NCBI RefSeq assembly: GCF_000186865.1
Contig: NW_008705631.1
Span: 14,696 to 46,885, forward strand
DNA: 32,190 bases
Source: Aureococcus anophagefferens
Taxonomy: Eukaryota; Sar; Pelagophyceae; Pelagomonadales; Pelagomonadaceae
Direction: 5' to 3'
The notes under the pieces were generated by a model that worked only from the letters and a program-made list of their open reading frames with translations, was not told the DNA's origin and did not search any database. How positions within the stretch are numbered: the first letter of the stretch is position 1; the number at the start of each line of letters is the position of its first letter. A program made the translations under genes and the position numbers. This document shows, piece by piece, positions 29,501 through 32,190 of the stretch.

Positions 29501-32190
29501 GGAGCGCGTAGGAGCCCCAGAAGAGCCAGCCCGCCGCGCCGTGCCACGCCGGCGAGGCGCCGCCGGCGCCGAGGCGGCCCGCCCAGCCGTACCACGTGTT
29601 CGCCGTCGCCGCGACCTGCGCGGGCATCGACCGGTGAGCCGGGACGTCTGGGCCAAACGTTGAAGCTCTCGAGCTCGGTCGACGTCGACACGGTGAAGCC
29701 GGGGCGCGGGGAGGGGTCGAAGGGACGGAGATGCGGGAGCGCGACGGCGAAGAGGGCTCGTCGATGCGGCTCATCTTCGGACGAGCCCTCCGCTCTCGTC
29801 GAGTTCTCGAAGCGCGGCCCGACCGGGTCCGGACCGTTCGACGACGCGCGCGTCGAAGTCGGGCGGAAGGCGCGACGTCCGCGCGGGCCGCGACGAAGAG
29901 GCTCTCCATGCCCTTGGCCGTCGTGCGGAAGTCGAAGCGCGCGACGCCCTCGCCGCGCCGGCGCCCGAGCCCGTAGGCCCGCGCGGCCTTGGCGGCGTCG
30001 CGGTCGAGGTGGTAGTCGAGGCGCGGGCTGTAGAGGAACGTGCCGACGACCGCGTAGGAGAACGTGAGGACGACGAGGAGCGCGAGGAGCGGGCCGAGCG
30101 TCGCGAGCGACGCGACCGTCGCGCGGAGGACCGCGCCCGCGTCCTCGAAGGCCGGCGCGACGAGGAAGACGGCGAGGCCGCGGAGCGCGGCCGCCGCGCG
30201 GCGCGCGGCCGGCGGCAGGAGCGCGCCGCCGAGCGCGTGCGCGGCGACGGGGACGAGGAGCGCGAGCCGGAGCTGCTCCGCGCCGAGGAGGAGCACGCGG
30301 CGCGGGCCGAAGGCGGCCGCGCGCGCGCCGAAGTCGGCGCAGAGCAGCGCGACGGCGGCCGCGTCGGCCGCCGCGAGCGCGCCGAGCGCGCCCGCGCGCG
30401 GCGCGGCGCGCGCGTCGTACCACCTGTGGCGCCGCGCGAGGCCGCTCCCCACGACCCAGTAGGCGACGTCGACGGCGACGAGCGCGGCGTAGGCGGCCTT
30501 GTAGCGCCGCGTCCGGTAGAGCGCGAAGAGGGCCGCGGCGCCGCGGCGCCCGGCCGCGGGCGGCGCGAGCTCGCGGCGCGGCGCGATGCAGCCGAGCTTG
30601 GCGCGGTAGACGGCCCACTGCGCGCGCTTGAGCGAGGGCACGCGCGCGCGCGCGGCGCCGCCGTCGCGGCGCGTCGTCGTGATGTAGGTGAACGTGCCGT
30701 AGATGACGCCGATGAAGAGGATCGTGAAGAGGAACGCGGCGACGCCGAACGCGACGAAGTACGCGACGGCGCCGACGCCCGCCTCGGGCGCGACCTGCCG
30801 GTAGGGCCCGCGGGCCGCGTTGAGCGCGCCGAGGACGACGGCGTGCCAGTCGTCGAAGGAGAAGACGCGGACGGCGGCGGCGAGCGCGGGCCCGAGCGCG
30901 TCGAAGTGGTCGCGCGCGCGCGCGACGGACGCGCCCGCGGCGCCGCCGCAGCCGCCGGGCCAGTCGCGCGGCAGGCCACATTTCGCGTCGGGGCCGTAGG
31001 CCTCGCAGGCGTCGGCGCCGAGGACGGCGCCCCGCGGGTAGCTCGCGTCGGTGCAGTAGAAGAGGCGGCCGCGGAAGAGCTGCGTGCCGACGACGGCGAA
31101 GACGGCGACGGTGAACGCGCACGCGGCGACGACGTTCGCGAGCGCGCGGCGGCTGAACTCGAGCGCCTCGAGGAGCGCGTGGACGGACCGCGACCCGCGC
31201 GCGAGGATCTTGAGCGGGCGCACGACGCGGAGGAGCCGGAGGAGCCGCGCGGCGACGAGCGGCGTCCGCCGCCCCTTCGGCACCGCGTAGTACGCGAGGC
31301 TCAGCGCCGTCACGGCCGTGTCGAGGCAGTTCATGGGGTCGCGGAGGTACGCGGTCTTCGCGGGGAGCACGGCGCCGCGCGCGACGACCTCGACGACGAA
31401 CTCCGCGACGAACACGGCGACGCACGCGTTGGCCGCGGCGTCGCGGGTCGGCGATTCTTGGCGATGATTGCGGCCCGCGCGCCGGTCGGCGACGTACGCG
31501 TCCTGCTCGACGGCGAGGAGGCTCACGGACGCGAGGATGACGCCGAGGATGGCCGCGGTCCACGCGCGGCTCCCGGAGACGGCGACGCAGAACCGGCGGG
31601 CCCGGGACGCCGGCGCGAAGAGCCCGAGCGACCGGTCGTCGGCGACGAGGAGCTCGAGCCGCGTCGGCGCGGCCGCGACGTCGACGGCGACGGCGACGCG
31701 GCCGCCGCCGGGCGCCGCGGCCGCGGCCGCGCGCCCCGCGGCCGCGGCGACGGCGACGGGCGCCGCGCGCGCGCGCCACGCGGCGAACGCGCGCCGCTTC
31801 GCCTGGGCAGGACAAGAGTGCGAAAGTCCCAACTTCAAAGGCTCCTAGCTCGGCCGGTTTCCACTCGTTTCGGCTGATTTTTGGACGAGCGATCATCTCT
31901 CGGAATGGTCTCGAAGCGTGGATGTTGTTTCCAGAACGCGCGCGCGCGGAACACTCACGTTGAAGCGACGTTGAATCACTCTTGTCCTGCCCTGCGCTTC
32001 GCCGCGCGGTCCGCCGCGCGCGCGACCATCGTCGCCGCGACCATGGTGACGCGCGCGTTGCGGCGGACGACCATGACGGAGTCGCGCTCGACTTGGTCGA
32101 AGACGATGGCGATGATCATGGACACGGCGACGTAGCGGAGCGAGACGACGACGAGCGCGAAGTAGGCGAACGTCGCCGCGCGGTCCCAGG
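26509..32190 (-). CDS. four-domain voltage-gated cation channel with C-terminal WD40 propeller, 3' part
   Basis: Exons on the minus strand: 32190-32003 (partial), 31802-29895, 29615-28625, 28407-28292, 28089-27604, 27526-27074, 26934-26509. All six junctions keep frame, giving about 1,520 codons. The first exon ends with an S6 helix (SLRYVAVSMIIAIVFDQV) and the II-III linker begins. Domain III has S4 RLLRLLRVVRPLKIL and pore FSFDDWHAVV. The III-IV linker has LKRAQWAVYRAKLG. Domain IV has a poorly charged S4 and pore GMESLFVAATANTW. The tail matches the CaV/NaV EF-hand-like region (DEVRAAWQRFDRFGRGFL, RLLPPPLG). After 28625 the frame runs by splicing into about 350 residues of WD40-type blades (ADGAAVVVASSAAGDVEVL, LVLCGTSSGAIAMLRR, LVTGDDDGRIKV), then an Asp/Glu-rich tail. 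No stop ends the channel and no ATG opens the WD40 part, which argues for one gene. Two adjacent genes remain possible. Confidence 0.8.
26590..26715 (-). repeat. GAC/GAG-type microsatellite coding an acidic tail
   Basis: Runs of TCG/TCC/TCA triplets on the plus strand read as Asp and Glu codons on the minus strand, giving a run of about 40 acidic residues near the C-terminus of the channel/WD40 protein. A smaller acidic block lies at 26785-26835. Triplet slippage is the likely origin. Confidence 0.85.
26935..27073 (-). mobile_element. intron of second introner-like family, copy 3
   Basis: A 139-bp GT-AG intron between VVVENS and VEKPGFFYDGG, phase 0. Positions 27003-27048 equal the reverse complement of 7196-7241 in a dynein intron, and the 3' end resembles the intron at 22492-22656. 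In all three the element has the same sense as its host gene. Confidence 0.72.
28090..28291 (-). mobile_element. introner (family A) in antisense orientation, WD40 region
   Basis: A 202-bp GC-AG intron between GPVTAAAAS and ADGAAVVVAS. On the plus strand it reads CGTCCAAAAACGAGCCGAAA followed by CGACTTCGATGCGACCGAG, i.e. the same orientation as the dynein introners, but the host gene is on the minus strand. Target duplications GCCGGCGG/GCCGACGG match at 7 of 8. The ends CTGCGCGGCGTTCGAC and CCGCGCGGCATTCGAC form an imperfect inverted repeat. Confidence 0.83.
28408..28624 (-). mobile_element. introner (family A) at the channel/WD40 junction, antisense
   Basis: A 217-bp GC-AG intron joining GRVLEAV to DARVAAVRARHV in phase 1. 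The plus strand carries CGACTTCGATTCGACCGAG and GAGACCCCCCGA as in the element at 13203. Duplications GCGCGCGC/ACGCGCGC match 7 of 8 but are low complexity. The left end is not clearly inverted to the right one. Confidence 0.7.
29616..29894 (-). mobile_element. introner (family A) in the domain IV pore, perfect duplication
   Basis: A 279-bp GT-AG intron that splits the domain IV selectivity loop (ESLF|VAATANTW). Perfect 8-bp duplications GTCGCGGC (plus strand 29608-29615 and 29887-29894) flank a 271-bp element whose ends are imperfect inverted repeats (CCGCGCGGACGTCG against CTGCGCGGGCATCG). The interior aligns with 13544-13746 (GCGCTTCGAGAACTCGACGAG-like, then GAGCTCGAGAG, CCGGCTCACCGGTCGAT) but is longer in the middle. 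The length is divisible by three without stops, so retention stays in frame. Confidence 0.87.
31803..32002 (-). mobile_element. introner (family A), 18-bp inverted ends, perfect duplication
   Basis: The element is 31803-31994 (192 bp). The left end CTGGGCAGGACAAGAGTG and the complement of the right end CAGGGCAGGACAAGAGTG differ at one base. Perfect 8-bp duplications CGCTTCGC lie at 31795-31802 and 31995-32002. In the minus-strand gene the intron uses a GC donor at the first base of the duplication and CCCAG at the end, restoring ADRA-AKRRAFAAW. Interior TTTCGGCTGATTTTTGGACG matches the complement of the element at 13536. Confidence 0.9.

Noticed and set aside
31440..31505. Additional intron in the domain III S1-S2 loop
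   Set aside because: The stretch YVADRRAGRNHRQESPTRD is unusual and in frame, but no donor/acceptor pair gives a better protein. It is left as coding.

Overview
This window is nuclear DNA from a unicellular, probably algal eukaryote. The genes are very GC-rich and split by many introns. They encode a MAP kinase, an intraflagellar-transport dynein, a Rab GTPase and a four-domain cation channel. Many introns look like introners, i.e. DNA-transposon-like elements that arrive as ready-made introns, with 8-bp target duplications and inverted ends. That combination fits an introner-rich alga such as a pelagophyte (Aureococcus-like), but the species call is inference.

Layout, left to right. 1-810 (-): 5' part of a MAP kinase gene. 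811-1966: spacer with a hairpin beside a poly-A run, one copy of a roughly 200-bp dispersed repeat, and a low-GC orphan ORF. 1967-25010 (+): one gene, the cytoplasmic dynein-2 heavy chain (DYNC2H1/DHC1b), in about 36 exons and about 4,440 codons. One of its introns, 7511-12720, is 5.2 kb long. It is much less GC-rich than the exons and holds two divergent unrelated genes between arrays of tandem repeats, so it is a candidate nested mobile element. 25011-25769: spacer with the second copy of the dispersed repeat. 25770-26462 (+): a Rab5-like GTPase gene with an apparent frame break just after DTAGQERF. 26509-32190 (-): 3' part of a voltage-gated Ca/Na-type channel gene (end of domain II, domains III and IV, EF-hand-like tail). 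It appears to continue in frame, through spliced introns, into a WD40 propeller and an Asp/Glu-rich tail.

Introns are the most interesting layer. About half of the introns I could place by protein homology start with GC rather than GT. In the best-preserved insertions the intron begins at the first base of the upstream target duplication and ends at the AG of the element's own inverted terminus, so splicing restores the pre-insertion reading frame exactly. One element family appears in both orientations relative to its host genes. A second intron family is shared between the dynein gene and the channel/WD40 gene.

Functionally, dynein-2 drives retrograde intraflagellar transport and implies a cilium or flagellum at some stage. 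The genes are not an operon and I see no sign of shared regulation. I found no rRNA, tRNA or CRISPR. Exon boundaries are my own reading from frame and homology and need transcript data.
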